A program made the translations under genes and the position numbers. DNA of 64,000 nt from Gilvimarinus agarilyticus. GTDB lineage: Bacteria; Pseudomonadota; Gammaproteobacteria; Pseudomonadales; Cellvibrionaceae. Below the pieces are notes generated by a model that was not told the origin of the DNA, did not search any database, and saw nothing but the letters and a program-made list of their open reading frames with translations. The stretch is from assembly GCF_000832015.1 (NCBI RefSeq), contig NZ_JXCJ01000001.1, positions 2,947,900-3,011,899 of the forward strand, given 5' to 3'. Below are positions 38,107 to 47,847 of the stretch, piece after piece. Within the stretch, counting starts at the first letter, position 1, and each line of letters begins with the position of its first letter.

Positions 38107-40161
38107 CTACCAGCGGTAACTCACCTCCACCCCCACATCCAGCTGACGGCCGGGCGCCGGCTCGATCGTTCTGCCCCGACTTTGGTTAACAATCACCGAG
38201 CCTACGTACTTTTTATCGGTCACGTTATTGAGCTTTGCCCACAGGGACACAAGCGTTGCCCCCCACGCCCGCTGCGAACGAGCCGCCAAATCCCACGTCA
38301 GTGCACCAGGTACAATTTCGCTGTTGTCATCAGAGCTGGCCACATCGCCACGGTACTGAGTCGCCAGACTCAGCTGTAGCGGGATACTGCGCGCCTGCCA
38401 ATCCACCTGACTGTAGAGGTTCTCGCGCGCCACCCCGGGCAGGCGCAAGCCAGCGTAGGGGCCGGCGCTGTACTCGGCACGCATAAGCGTGCCGCCCAGG
38501 CGCCAGTGCCACTGGCTTGCCAGCTGCCAACTCAACTGCCCCTCCAAACCTTCGCGCTCGGTGTCAGCGCCGTTGCGATAAGTCGTGCGGCCACCACTGG
38601 ACTGATCGACCACCAACTCATCTTGGCTGTGCACGACGAAGCTGACGATGCTGGCGTTTAACGTCTGAGCCTCAATGCGCCAACCAAACTCGGCCTGACG
38701 GTTGCGAGACGGCTGTAAGTCAGTATTGAGGCCAGTGCCCTCATTGCGATAGGCCATCTCCGTTAAGGTGGGTGTCTCAAACCCCGAGCCTAGACTGGCA
38801 AACAGCCGCCACGGCCCCTCGCCGTAACTACCGCCCAACGACAGGCTTGGCTCAGAGAACCTCAGTGAGCCAGAATCGTCAGGATTAGTGCCCTGAATAT
38901 AATTATCAGCCACATCAAAGCGCACACTGTTGTATCGCGCCCCCGCTTGCCAGCTCCAGCGCGCACTCGGCTGCCACTGCAATGAGGTGTAGACATCGCG
39001 GCTTTGCACCTCGCCCACCTCGTCACGCTTTAACTCGCCCAACTCCCCCTGGGCGTTGACAAACCCCTGGCGCTGATCGCGCATTTGTGCAAGCTCTACC
39101 CCTGCGGCCAGTTCGAGTGTGGCGAGTTGGCGCGCTAAACGCAGATTGGCACCGCTAAACTCGCGATGTAAATCGATCACCGCGCCACTGCCGTTTTCGT
39201 CATCGCCGGGAAAGCTTAAATACTGTTCGATCTCACGCTCACCCACCCAACCCGAGGCCTGCCAGCCGCCCCAAGCGGTTTGCTGGCGTGCGCCCAGAGA
39301 GGTTTGAGCGTGCTCGATCGACTTGCGCGGATCAAAGATTGTCGCGACCGGATGGACCTGGGTTTCGTCCTCCTGCCACTGATCGTAGGTTAAACCCTGT
39401 GGGTCTAAGGTTTCCGGGTCGCGGCTTATGTCTACCCGCGCAAGCAAGTCCACCTCGCTTTCGGTTTGGTAGTACCACTGCCCCGCCAGCTGATTGCGCT
39501 CGGCACTGGAGTGCTCGCGAAAACCATCGGTACTAAACTGGCTGAGCAATACCCGGGCACCGGCGCGCTCGCCGGCCCACTGCCCTTGCAACTGGTAACG
39601 CCGCTGCTCAGCATCGCCGCCGGCCAAGGTGGCCGTTAGCTCACTCTCTTCTGGGCGAGCGCTGTAAAACGCGATCGTGCCGCCGGCGGCGTTGCCATAC
39701 AAGCTTGCCATGGGGCCGCGCAGCACCTCGACCCGGTCAATCGCCCCAAGAGCGATACTTGAGGTCTGACTCTGACCGTCTGGCATCGTTAAGGGCACTC
39801 CATCAATGCGCAAGTTAATGCCTCGCACCCCAAACGCCGAGCGCGCTCCAAAGCCACGCAAGGTAATGCGAGTATCCTGAGCAAAGTTGGCGCGGCTATC
39901 GGCTTGCACTCCGGGCAGGCCGGCCAACAGTTCCGCACTGTCAAAACGAAACCCCGGTATTTGCTCACTCACAGCCACCACATCAACAGCGGCCGCAGCA
40001 TCGTACCAGCGCCCGGGTTCGCGATTGGCCGTTACCACCACCGTTTCTTGCAGCCTACTCGCGGGTTCGGCACCAGCATCAACGGCAAATACCGAGGGGC
40101 AAATACCAGCCAGCAACAACACAAAAGAAGAACCGGCTTTACAGGGGGCATTGCAAATCAT
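38107..40161 (-). CDS. TonB-dependent outer-membrane receptor, PqqU/YncD-like
   Basis: A 684-residue outer-membrane receptor. A signal peptide ends near VFAVDAG, followed by a TonB-box-like ETVVVTA and a plug domain. The plug has LRGFGARSAFGVRGINLRIDG-type sequence and TMPDGQSQTS, nearly the same as I recall for E. coli YncD (PqqU), the pyrroloquinoline quinone receptor. The beta-barrel runs to the C-terminal VEVSYRW. The ATG at 40161 has a GGA eight bases upstream; a TTG four codons earlier is also open. No PQQ-dependent dehydrogenase or PQQ genes are in the window. Ligand identity is inferred. Confidence 0.85.
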   Translation of the reverse strand: MICNAPCKAGSSFVLLLAGICPSVFAVDAGAEPASRLQETVVVTANREPGRWYDAAAAVDVVAVSEQIPGFRFDSAELLAGLPGVQADSRANFAQDTRITLRGFGARSAFGVRGINLRIDGVPLTMPDGQSQTSSIALGAIDRVEVLRGPMASLYGNAAGGTIAFYSARPEESELTATLAGGDAEQRRYQLQGQWAGERAGARVLLSQFSTDGFREHSSAERNQLAGQWYYQTESEVDLLARVDISRDPETLDPQGLTYDQWQEDETQVHPVATIFDPRKSIEHAQTSLGARQQTAWGGWQASGWVGEREIEQYLSFPGDDENGSGAVIDLHREFSGANLRLARQLATLELAAGVELAQMRDQRQGFVNAQGELGELKRDEVGEVQSRDVYTSLQWQPSARWSWQAGARYNSVRFDVADNYIQGTNPDDSGSLRFSEPSLSLGGSYGEGPWRLFASLGSGFETPTLTEMAYRNEGTGLNTDLQPSRNRQAEFGWRIEAQTLNASIVSFVVHSQDELVVDQSSGGRTTYRNGADTEREGLEGQLSWQLASQWHWRLGGTLMRAEYSAGPYAGLRLPGVARENLYSQVDWQARSIPLQLSLATQYRGDVASSDDNSEIVPGALTWDLAARSQRAWGATLVSLWAKLNNVTDKKYVGSVIVNQSRGRTIEPAPGRQLDVGVEVSYRW

Positions 40162-40198
40162 TAAATCGTCCAAGCTTTTCGCGTTAGATAAACAGAAG

Positions 40199-42655
40199 TT
40201 ACAAGCGGCGCTTAACCAGCGCCGTTGCCTGATGAGTTAGCGGATCTTCAGGCCAGGGATGCTTGGCGTAGCGGCCGCGCACTTCACGCCTAACCTCGGG
40301 GTAAACATCGCGCCAAAAATAGGCAAGGTCTCGGGTGATAGCAAGCGGCCTGCCCGCTGGCGAAAGTAACTCGATTACTAGGGTGACACCGGGGGCCGGC
40401 AGGGTAAACGTTTGCGCGCCAAAAAATTCCTGCAGCTTGGCGGCGATACGCGGCTCGCATACTACCTCTTCGCGCAACCACTCGGCGACTGAGTGACCTC
40501 CCAGGTAATCCACCGGCAAGCGCCGGCCACTGGGCAACTCAAGCGTCTCTGGCAGCCAACGGCTGAGCTCTCGTGCGCCATCAAACCCCACGTAAAACTG
40601 CAAGGCTTGGAGCAGCGGTAACTCGTGCAAACTGGAGTCAGCATTCAAAAAGCTGCCCAACCACAAATCGAGATTATCTAATAAAGCCGCCTCCGACATC
40701 TCCGGCAACGCTATAACGCCCAGAGCCTTTAACAAGCGAGCGCGCAGCAACAAACTGAGAGCGGCCGGCGGCCAGTTAACCTCGGCTAAGCCCTGGCTGC
40801 GTATAAACTGTAAAATTGCTGGGGGCACCTCGTCGTCGGATAGCGCCCGTTCGGTTTCATCCACCAACTGTCCGCCCACGCGGTAGCGGGTTCGCTCCAC
40901 CCAGCGCCGGCGTTTACCGGTACCGAGCTGTTCCAAACTCGACTCGGCGCTGGCCAACTGCCGTACCTGAGCCGGGCTTAAGTTAACCGTCAGCCCAACG
41001 CCCAGCTGTTCGCGTCCTCGGGCCATTACTTGTAACACCAGCGCCCATTCGCCCACATCCCCGAGCTGCACACTAATACCCGAGTTGATGCGATAGCGCC
41101 CCGACTCTCGTCGGTGGGCGATGCGATCGACAAATATCTGCGCCAATTTGCCGGCAAGCTCCGGCGACAGCTGCTTTACCTCCGAGGCCGGTGTCACCGC
41201 CACTCCCAACGCTTGCTGCCAGCGCTTAGCGAGTTTGCGCCACTGGGCGTTGTGACGATACTCTCGCTCGGCGTTACCGAGCCACTGATCGAGGCTCGCC
41301 TCGGCAGGCAAATCAAAGTGCAGCGCAAGCGCCAACAATAAGAGCCACGGATAATCGTTTAAAGATTCCGCCCCGGCGCCATCGAGCTGCAACAACAGCG
41401 CCGCAATACGCGGATGCGTGCCGAGTGCGGTCACCCGCTCTCCCAGCCGCGTTATTTCGCCATCGATTCCCAGCAATTGCCAGCGCCTTAAATGCTGGTT
41501 GGCGTGATCCAACGCCAGCGCCCCAGGCGGTTCAAGCCACGGCAACTGCGCCACCGGAGTGCCCCAGTGCGCCAGCCGTAACGCCAGAGGTAAATAGTCG
41601 GTACGGCGAATCTCCGGTAGCGCCTGAGGCGCCAACGCCTCTGATTCAGCCCACAGACGAATACAATCACCGGCCTGAACCCGGCCCGCCCGGCCGCGTC
41701 GCTGCTCGGCGCTGGCGCGCGAAATACGCCGGGTCTCAAGCCGGGTAACACCGGTGCGCTGCTCATACACCGGCTCCCGGGCCAGGCCCGAATCCACCAC
41801 CAGCGTCACGTCGGCAATCGTGAGCGAGGTCTCGGCGATGTTGGTCGCGAGAATGACCCGGGGCCCGCCTGTTATATCGAGCGCATTCAGCTGCTCTTTG
41901 TGTGCGACCCGGCTGTGTAAACAAAATACGGGGTGATTGGGGTGAGCGGCATTTAAAGCAGTACGACAGGCCTCGATCGCCCGCCAACCGGGTAAAAACA
42001 CAAGCACGGTACGCGCCTGCCAGTCATGCTGTAAACTCAGCGCGCGCAATAGATGCTCCGCCAATGATTCGCCGCGCGGGCCACCCTCACGAGGCGAGCA
42101 ATAGCTGACTGCAACCGGGAAACAACGCCCCGCCGAATACAAGGACGTATCCACCTGCTCGCGCAATGCCGCATCGGGGGTGGCGGACATTAACACCAGC
42201 TGCAACTGGTCACGTAAAATGGCCGCCTCTTGCAGCAGTGCCCAGGCGGTATCCTGCTCGACCGAGCGCTCGTGAATTTCATCGAGCATTACCACGGCCA
42301 CACCCTTTAGCTCGGGGTCAGCCAGCAACCGCTGTAATAAAATACCTGGCGTCATCAACAGCAGGCGCGTGGCGCTCGAGCGCTGACGTTCAAAAGCCAC
42401 CTGGTACCCAACGGTGTGACCGACCTCTTCACCCAGCAGGGCCGCCAACCGTCGCGCCAAGGTAATGGCAGGCAGCACCCGGGGCTGAATTAACCACACC
42501 TGAGCATCCGTTTTCTCTAGTGCCCACAGGGGGGCCAAGGTCGATTTACCGGCACCGGGCTCAGCCTCGAGCAACAAGGTGCCGTGAGTATTAAGCGCGT
42601 CATCAAAAGCATCGCGCAACTCACTCAGTGGTAACTCTGGGTATTGAATACGCAT
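40199..42655 (-). CDS. hrpB: ATP-dependent RNA helicase HrpB
   Basis: HrpB is a DEAH/RHA helicase. Motifs are EPGAGKST (about residues 32-39), DEIHERS (125-131), MSATPD, LATNIAETSLTI and QRRGRAGR, with the HrpB-specific C-terminal domain after them, giving about 818 residues. The ATG at 42655 overlaps the upstream gene's TGA (TGATG), so it is translationally coupled to the hydantoinase-like gene. Confidence 0.95.
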   Translation of the reverse strand: MRIQYPELPLSELRDAFDDALNTHGTLLLEAEPGAGKSTLAPLWALEKTDAQVWLIQPRVLPAITLARRLAALLGEEVGHTVGYQVAFERQRSSATRLLLMTPGILLQRLLADPELKGVAVVMLDEIHERSVEQDTAWALLQEAAILRDQLQLVLMSATPDAALREQVDTSLYSAGRCFPVAVSYCSPREGGPRGESLAEHLLRALSLQHDWQARTVLVFLPGWRAIEACRTALNAAHPNHPVFCLHSRVAHKEQLNALDITGGPRVILATNIAETSLTIADVTLVVDSGLAREPVYEQRTGVTRLETRRISRASAEQRRGRAGRVQAGDCIRLWAESEALAPQALPEIRRTDYLPLALRLAHWGTPVAQLPWLEPPGALALDHANQHLRRWQLLGIDGEITRLGERVTALGTHPRIAALLLQLDGAGAESLNDYPWLLLLALALHFDLPAEASLDQWLGNAEREYRHNAQWRKLAKRWQQALGVAVTPASEVKQLSPELAGKLAQIFVDRIAHRRESGRYRINSGISVQLGDVGEWALVLQVMARGREQLGVGLTVNLSPAQVRQLASAESSLEQLGTGKRRRWVERTRYRVGGQLVDETERALSDDEVPPAILQFIRSQGLAEVNWPPAALSLLLRARLLKALGVIALPEMSEAALLDNLDLWLGSFLNADSSLHELPLLQALQFYVGFDGARELSRWLPETLELPSGRRLPVDYLGGHSVAEWLREEVVCEPRIAAKLQEFFGAQTFTLPAPGVTLVIELLSPAGRPLAITRDLAYFWRDVYPEVRREVRGRYAKHPWPEDPLTHQATALVKRRL

Positions 42656-44211
42656 CACTCAGGCAAGCTACCCCAGCCGCCGCCACCGGCGCTGGCCAAA
42701 CTCAGGCGATCGCCGGGCTGAACCTGCAGCTCGACTTTGGCCGGCAATAGCTGATTGTTTAAACGGTTTTCCCCGCAGGCGCCGGCCTGCCCCCCGGCCA
42801 AGCCCCAAGGCGCATGCTTGCGCCGCTCGGTGAGTAAGGTTACCTGCGCCGGCGCTAAAAATTCGTACTCTCGAATCAGGCCCTCGCCCCCAGTGCGTTG
42901 CCCCGCACCACCCGAGCCGGTGCGTAACTGATAGCGGGTTACCCGCAGTGGATAGTGCTTCTCCAGGCTCTCGATGGGGGTGTTGAGCGTGTTTGTCATA
43001 TGAGTTTGCACCCCAGACCAGCCGCCACCGTGCGCGCCGGCGCCCATGCCACCGCCATTGGTTTCGTAGTAATCCCAGCGCTCTCGCTCATTGGTGGCAT
43101 TGGCCCCCATTGCGATATTATTCATCGAGCCCGTACTGGCCGCCGGGATGCGCTCGGGCAATGCCTGAGCCAAGGCGCCGAGCATGACGTCGACCATCCG
43201 CGTCGATGTTTCTACATTACCGGCGGCCACGGCCGCGGGCCGGCGAGCATTAACCAGGCTGCCAGCAGGAGCGCTAATGCCAATAGGCCTAAAGGTGCCG
43301 GCGCAGGCGGGCGTTTGCTCGGGCATTAAGCAGCGCAGTGCATAAAAGGCCGCTGCAGCGGCCACCGATAGCGGACAGTTGATGTTGCCCGGCACCTGGG
43401 CCGCGGTGCCCGTAAAGTCGACGGCGACAGCACCAGCCTTAACCGTCACAGCCACGGCAATGGCAATGTCTTGCTGCCCTAATCCGTCGTCGTCCATATA
43501 ATCGCTAAAGCGGTAGCAGCCATCGGGGATATCCCCAAGCGCGGCCCGGGCCAGGCGCTCGGCATAATCGTTTAATTCGGCCAACGCCGCCCGATACACG
43601 CTAACCCCTAGCGGCATGACATGCGCTTGCAGCCGCTCGACACCCACGCGGCAGGCACTGATTTGCGCGGCAAAATCACCGCGCGCCTGAATGGTGTGAG
43701 TCGCGCCCTGCTCGGTGCCGCACAGCCGCGCCAACACCGCCTCCACCGGCACACCGTTTTCCACCAGCAGCGTGGGCGCAATGACTTCGCCCTCTTCCTC
43801 TAAACAGCGTGATATCGGCATCGAGCCCGGGCTCGCGGCACCGATATTGGCGTGGTGCGCCCGGTTAGCCACAAAACCGATTAGCGTGCCGGCGCAAAAT
43901 ACCGGTGCAATTACCGTAACATCAGGTAAATGAGTGCCCCCTAGGTAGGGGTCATTTACCACCAGCATATCGCCCTCGCGCCACTCGGCCGCGCCGACGA
44001 TATCGGCCATGGCATAGGCCATACTGCCCAGATGCACGGGGATATGAGCCGCCTGGGCGCTGAGCAGACCCTCGGCATCAAACAGCGCACAAGAGAAATC
44101 CAGGCGATCTTTGATATTAGGGGAAAACGCCGCGCACTTAAGCACCGCGCCCATCTCATCGCAAATGGAGGCCATTCGACTGGCAAAAACACTCAGTTCT
44201 ATCGCATTCAT
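42655..44211 (-). CDS. Hydantoinase B/oxoprolinase family protein
   Basis: A 518-residue homologue of the HyuB subunit of N-methylhydantoinase and oxoprolinase. Typical motifs are FSPNIKDRLDFSCALFD, AQAAHIPVHLGSM, DPYLGGTHLPDVT and NRAHHANIGAASPGSM. The start at 44211 (MNAIELSVFAS) was chosen because it opens the conserved domain; the frame continues about 95 codons upstream, into the argD control region. The partner subunit HyuA is not next to it. Its stop overlaps the hrpB start. Confidence 0.87.
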   Translation of the reverse strand: MNAIELSVFASRMASICDEMGAVLKCAAFSPNIKDRLDFSCALFDAEGLLSAQAAHIPVHLGSMAYAMADIVGAAEWREGDMLVVNDPYLGGTHLPDVTVIAPVFCAGTLIGFVANRAHHANIGAASPGSMPISRCLEEEGEVIAPTLLVENGVPVEAVLARLCGTEQGATHTIQARGDFAAQISACRVGVERLQAHVMPLGVSVYRAALAELNDYAERLARAALGDIPDGCYRFSDYMDDDGLGQQDIAIAVAVTVKAGAVAVDFTGTAAQVPGNINCPLSVAAAAAFYALRCLMPEQTPACAGTFRPIGISAPAGSLVNARRPAAVAAGNVETSTRMVDVMLGALAQALPERIPAASTGSMNNIAMGANATNERERWDYYETNGGGMGAGAHGGGWSGVQTHMTNTLNTPIESLEKHYPLRVTRYQLRTGSGGAGQRTGGEGLIREYEFLAPAQVTLLTERRKHAPWGLAGGQAGACGENRLNNQLLPAKVELQVQPGDRLSLASAGGGGWGSLPE

Positions 44212-44473
44212 TAAGGCGTTAAACTCTGATTCGCTAAGCTGACAACAAAGCCGGAGTTTACCATTACCGTCGCGCGGCGTCGGCCCAAAGGTTGCTATTT
44301 GCCAAGGCGTTCGTTTCGCTATAGTATCGGCTGTTTGGTTTTTGCCACGTTCCCGCGCCACCCGGCGCAAACTGCGCGCAAACCGCATGACACACTCTTG
44401 GATGAATCCCTGATTTGCCTCCTCCAGAGCCTTAAAACCGGGCTCGGGCGGCACTGTTTTTGGAGAAAGACAA

Positions 44474-45634
44474 ATGTCTACATTGATGAACACCTACGGC
44501 GAGCGGACCTTAACCCTGGTAAAGGGCGAAGGTAGCCGAGTGTGGGACGATGCAGGCAACAGCTACATCGATGGCATCAGTGGCATCGCCGTTTGTGGCC
44601 TTGGGCACTCACACCCCGCCGTTACCCGCGCCATTACCGAGCAGGCGGGCACGCTGCTGCACGTGTCGAATTTGTACAACATTCCGCCCCAGCGCGAGCT
44701 GGCCGACAAGCTGTGTCAGGCGTCGGGCATGGAAAAAGTGTTTTTCTCCAACTCCGGCGCTGAGGCCAACGAGGCGGCCATTAAAATTGCCCGTAAATAC
44801 GGCAACGATAAAGGAATCGACAACCCCACGGTCGTGGTAATGAGTGCCGCCTTTCACGGGCGCACCATGGCTACCTTAACCGCCACTGGCAACAGCAAAG
44901 TGCAAGAGGGTTTTGCGCCATTGTTGCCGGGCTTTGTGCGCGCGCCGTTTAACGACGTTGCCGCCATCGAGGTATTAGCCGCCGAGCACAAAAACATCGT
45001 GGCCATATTAGTCGAGCCCGTACAGGGCGAAGGCGGTGTTCGGGTGCCGGCCAGCGATTACTTAAACAAATTGCGCGAGCTGTGCGACCGGCACGAGTGG
45101 CTGTTAATGCTGGATGAAATTCAAACCGGCAACGGCCGCACCGGCCAGTACTTTGCGTTTCAGCATAACGGCATTAAGCCCGACGTTGTCACTACAGCCA
45201 AAGGCCTGGGCAATGGCGTACCCATCGGCGCCTGTTTAACCTACGGCAAAGCGTCCGAGGTATTTGGCCCCGGCAATCACGGCTCCACCTTTGGTGGCAA
45301 TCCACTGGCTTGCCACGCCGCGTGCGCAGTGGTCGATACGCTCGATCGCGCCATGCTCGACCAAGTTGCCGAGCGCGGCGAACAAATTCGCGTAACGTTA
45401 GCGCAAAGCATCGGCGAGCTTGAGCAAGTGGTCGAGATTCGTGGCCACGGTTTAATGATTGGCATCGAGCTGAGCGAACCCTGCCCTGGGCTTGTGGCAA
45501 AAGCGCGGGAGCTGGGCTTACTGATTAACGTTACCGCTGGCAATACCATACGCTTATTGCCCACGTTTGTAATGACAGATGAAGAAACCGATGAGCTGGT
45601 AAACGGTATTATCGCTCTGGTCGAAGCACTTTAA
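44474..45634 (+). CDS. argD: Acetylornithine aminotransferase
   Basis: ArgD makes N-acetylornithine from N-acetylglutamate semialdehyde in arginine biosynthesis, using PLP. The cofactor Lys243 is in TTAKGLGNGVPIGA. FSNSGAEANEAAIK and HGRTMATLTATGN are class III aminotransferase motifs, and LMLDEIQTGNGRTG contains the cofactor-binding Asp. At 386 residues it is full length. The ATG has GGAG eight bases upstream. argF follows 22 bases later. Confidence 0.93.
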   Translation: MSTLMNTYGERTLTLVKGEGSRVWDDAGNSYIDGISGIAVCGLGHSHPAVTRAITEQAGTLLHVSNLYNIPPQRELADKLCQASGMEKVFFSNSGAEANEAAIKIARKYGNDKGIDNPTVVVMSAAFHGRTMATLTATGNSKVQEGFAPLLPGFVRAPFNDVAAIEVLAAEHKNIVAILVEPVQGEGGVRVPASDYLNKLRELCDRHEWLLMLDEIQTGNGRTGQYFAFQHNGIKPDVVTTAKGLGNGVPIGACLTYGKASEVFGPGNHGSTFGGNPLACHAACAVVDTLDRAMLDQVAERGEQIRVTLAQSIGELEQVVEIRGHGLMIGIELSEPCPGLVAKARELGLLINVTAGNTIRLLPTFVMTDEETDELVNGIIALVEAL

Positions 45635-45656
45635 TTAAGGTTGTTAAGGCATAACT

Positions 45657-46592
45657 ATGGTTGCAGTTAGCGCACCACCCAAGGGTAAAAAAATCCGGCA
45701 CTTTTTAACGCTAAACGATATTAGCGCCGAAGAGTTAAGCAGCATTATCGCACGGGCTATCGAGCTTAAAGACGAGGTGTACAACGGCACCTCTAAGCCG
45801 TTACTCGAGCGTAAAGTCATGGGGATGATTTTTGAAAAATCTTCCACCCGTACGCGCGTGTCATTTGAAACTGGCATGGCGCAACTGGGAGGCCACGCGC
45901 TGTTTTTGTCCTCGCGTGATACTCAGCTCGGCCGCGGTGAGCCCATTGAGGATTCCGCCCGTGTGCTGTCACGCATGGTCGATATCGTCATGATCCGCAC
46001 CTTTGGCCACGATGTCATCGAGCGCTTTGCCGAGTTCTCGCGGGTGCCGGTTATCAACGCGTTAACCGACGACTACCACCCTTGCCAATTGCTGGCGGAC
46101 ATCCAAACCTTTGTCGAGCTACGCGGCTCCATGCAAGGTAAAAGTGTGGCCTGGGTAGGCGATGGCAACAATATGTGCAACTCATACATCAACGCTGCGC
46201 GCCTGTGCGACTTTGAGCTGCGCATTGCCACACCGGAAGGCTTTGGCCCTACGGCCGAGCGCATCAAAGATGCCAACGCCCGTATTAAAGTTTGCACCAC
46301 CCCGACCGAAGCGGTTAAAGGTGCCGACCTTGTGGTAACCGACACCTGGGCTTCGATGGGACAAGAAGAGGAAAAGCAATTGCGCGAGCGCGCCTTTGCC
46401 GACTACCAGGTTAATGGCGAATTAATGAGTCACGCGGCCTCCAATGCGTTATTTATGCACTGCCTACCGGCGTACCGCGGCAAAGAAGTCAGCGCCGACT
46501 TGCTCGACGCGCCCGACTCCGCCGTATGGCAAGAGGCTGAGAACCGCTTGCACGCGCAAAAAGCACTCATCGAGTTTCTGCTAACGCAATAA
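45657..46592 (+). CDS. argF: Ornithine carbamoyltransferase
   Basis: ArgF makes citrulline from ornithine and carbamoyl phosphate. STRTR (63-67) binds carbamoyl phosphate, [11 protein letters not shown] is the family's HPCQ region, and MHCLPAYRG (about 267-275) is the ornithine-side motif. At 311 residues it is typical. It is cotranscribed with argD. No arginine-regulator gene is seen nearby. Confidence 0.97.
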   Translation: MVAVSAPPKGKKIRHFLTLNDISAEELSSIIARAIELKDEVYNGTSKPLLERKVMGMIFEKSSTRTRVSFETGMAQLGGHALFLSSRDTQLGRGEPIEDSARVLSRMVDIVMIRTFGHDVIERFAEFSRVPVINALTDDYHPCQLLADIQTFVELRGSMQGKSVAWVGDGNNMCNSYINAARLCDFELRIATPEGFGPTAERIKDANARIKVCTTPTEAVKGADLVVTDTWASMGQEEEKQLRERAFADYQVNGELMSHAASNALFMHCLPAYRGKEVSADLLDAPDSAVWQEAENRLHAQKALIEFLLTQ

Positions 46593-46727
46593 GTCCGTTA
46601 CATACCCAGCCGCCCACGCACTCTGCATGGGCGACCCCTTCCTTTAGCCTTGGCGCAGCTCTATGATAGGCGACCGTTAACCGGGCGCCCAAAGCACCCC
46701 CCGATCAGCGACAACAGCGAGAGATTT

Positions 46728-47774
46728 ATGAGCAACTGGCAAGACTTTCTCGACACTCAAGGAGCCACCCGCAGTGACAGCGGTGCCATCTGTTTTACCG
46801 CCAACCAGGCAGCGCCCAGCACTGCAGATCAGACGACCTACTTAACCGAGCTTGGGCACCTTGGCCTACTCGCTTTTGACGGGCCAGACGCCGCCAAGTT
46901 TTTGCAGGGCCAGGTAACCACCGATGTTCGCGAGTTGGCCGACGGACACTGGAAGCTCGGCGCGCAATGCAATTTAAAAGGCCGCATGCAGGCAAGCTTT
47001 GTGCTGGCGCAACCGCAACCCGAACAAATATTATTACGCTGCCACGCAAGCCTGACGGAGGCGTTAGCGCAAAGCCTGCAAAAGTACGCCGTGTTTTCTA
47101 AAGTCAGCATCAGCAATGTCAGCAGCAGCTGGCGCCGACTGGGCCTCTTTGGCCCAAGCGCTTGCGAGCTAATCAGTGCTCAGGCGGGTCTACCCGCCAT
47201 GGAGGTGGGGCAAATTAAAACCCGCGACAACATCCTTGCCCTGCGCTTAGAGCCGCAACGTTATGAGCTATGGGTGCACGATGAACACGCACAATCACTC
47301 TGGCAACAGCTTGCCAGTCACTGCCAGCTTGCCGATGGTAACCTGTGGCAACTAACTGATATACGCGCCGGCTGGGCCGAAATCACCGCCGCCAACGCCG
47401 GCGAGTTTAGCCCCCATGAGCTGCATTACCCATTAATTGGCGCGGTTAGTTTTAAAAAAGGCTGCTACACCGGCCAAGAGGTGGTGGCGCGGTTGCACTA
47501 CAAGGGCAAGCTCAAAAAACACATGGCACGGGTCAGCCTCAGCGGCGGTGAGCCAAGCCTTGCCAATGCCGTGGTAGACGCCGAGGGTACCCGGCGCGGC
47601 GCATTAGTAAGTATAGCGCCCTCGGGCCCCACCACTTGGGAGGCGCTGGCGGTAATCCCCGATGACCTCAGCACCGGACTGCAACTTGCCGGTAACGCTG
47701 AAGGACAGCCGGCAAGCAAAGTAGAGCGAATGAGCTTGCCCTACCCCCTACCAACATCAGACAATGACCAATAA
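46728..47774 (+). CDS. ygfZ: tRNA-modifying/Fe-S protein YgfZ
   Basis: YgfZ is a folate-binding GcvT-fold protein that supports Fe-S cluster enzymes such as MiaB. The signature KKGCYTGQEVVARL carries the essential Cys (about residue 246). The start at 46728 (MSNWQDFLDTQG) has GAGAG just upstream; the frame reaches 46650 without a good start. Length about 348 residues. It stands alone after argF. Confidence 0.93.
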   Translation: MSNWQDFLDTQGATRSDSGAICFTANQAAPSTADQTTYLTELGHLGLLAFDGPDAAKFLQGQVTTDVRELADGHWKLGAQCNLKGRMQASFVLAQPQPEQILLRCHASLTEALAQSLQKYAVFSKVSISNVSSSWRRLGLFGPSACELISAQAGLPAMEVGQIKTRDNILALRLEPQRYELWVHDEHAQSLWQQLASHCQLADGNLWQLTDIRAGWAEITAANAGEFSPHELHYPLIGAVSFKKGCYTGQEVVARLHYKGKLKKHMARVSLSGGEPSLANAVVDAEGTRRGALVSIAPSGPTTWEALAVIPDDLSTGLQLAGNAEGQPASKVERMSLPYPLPTSDNDQ

Positions 47775-47847
47775 GCGCTGAGCGAGCCGGCGCGCTTCGG
47801 CAAAACAACGCCAATAACAACGCGCAGAAACACCAACAGGACTATTC

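Noticed and set aside
40162-40200. Cobalamin riboswitch before the TonB receptor
   Set aside because: The gene follows hrpB by a few dozen bases, with no room for the element.
44212-44493. 95-codon N-terminal extension of the hydantoinase-like protein
   Set aside because: It overlaps the argD upstream region, lacks family similarity and lies outside the conserved domain.
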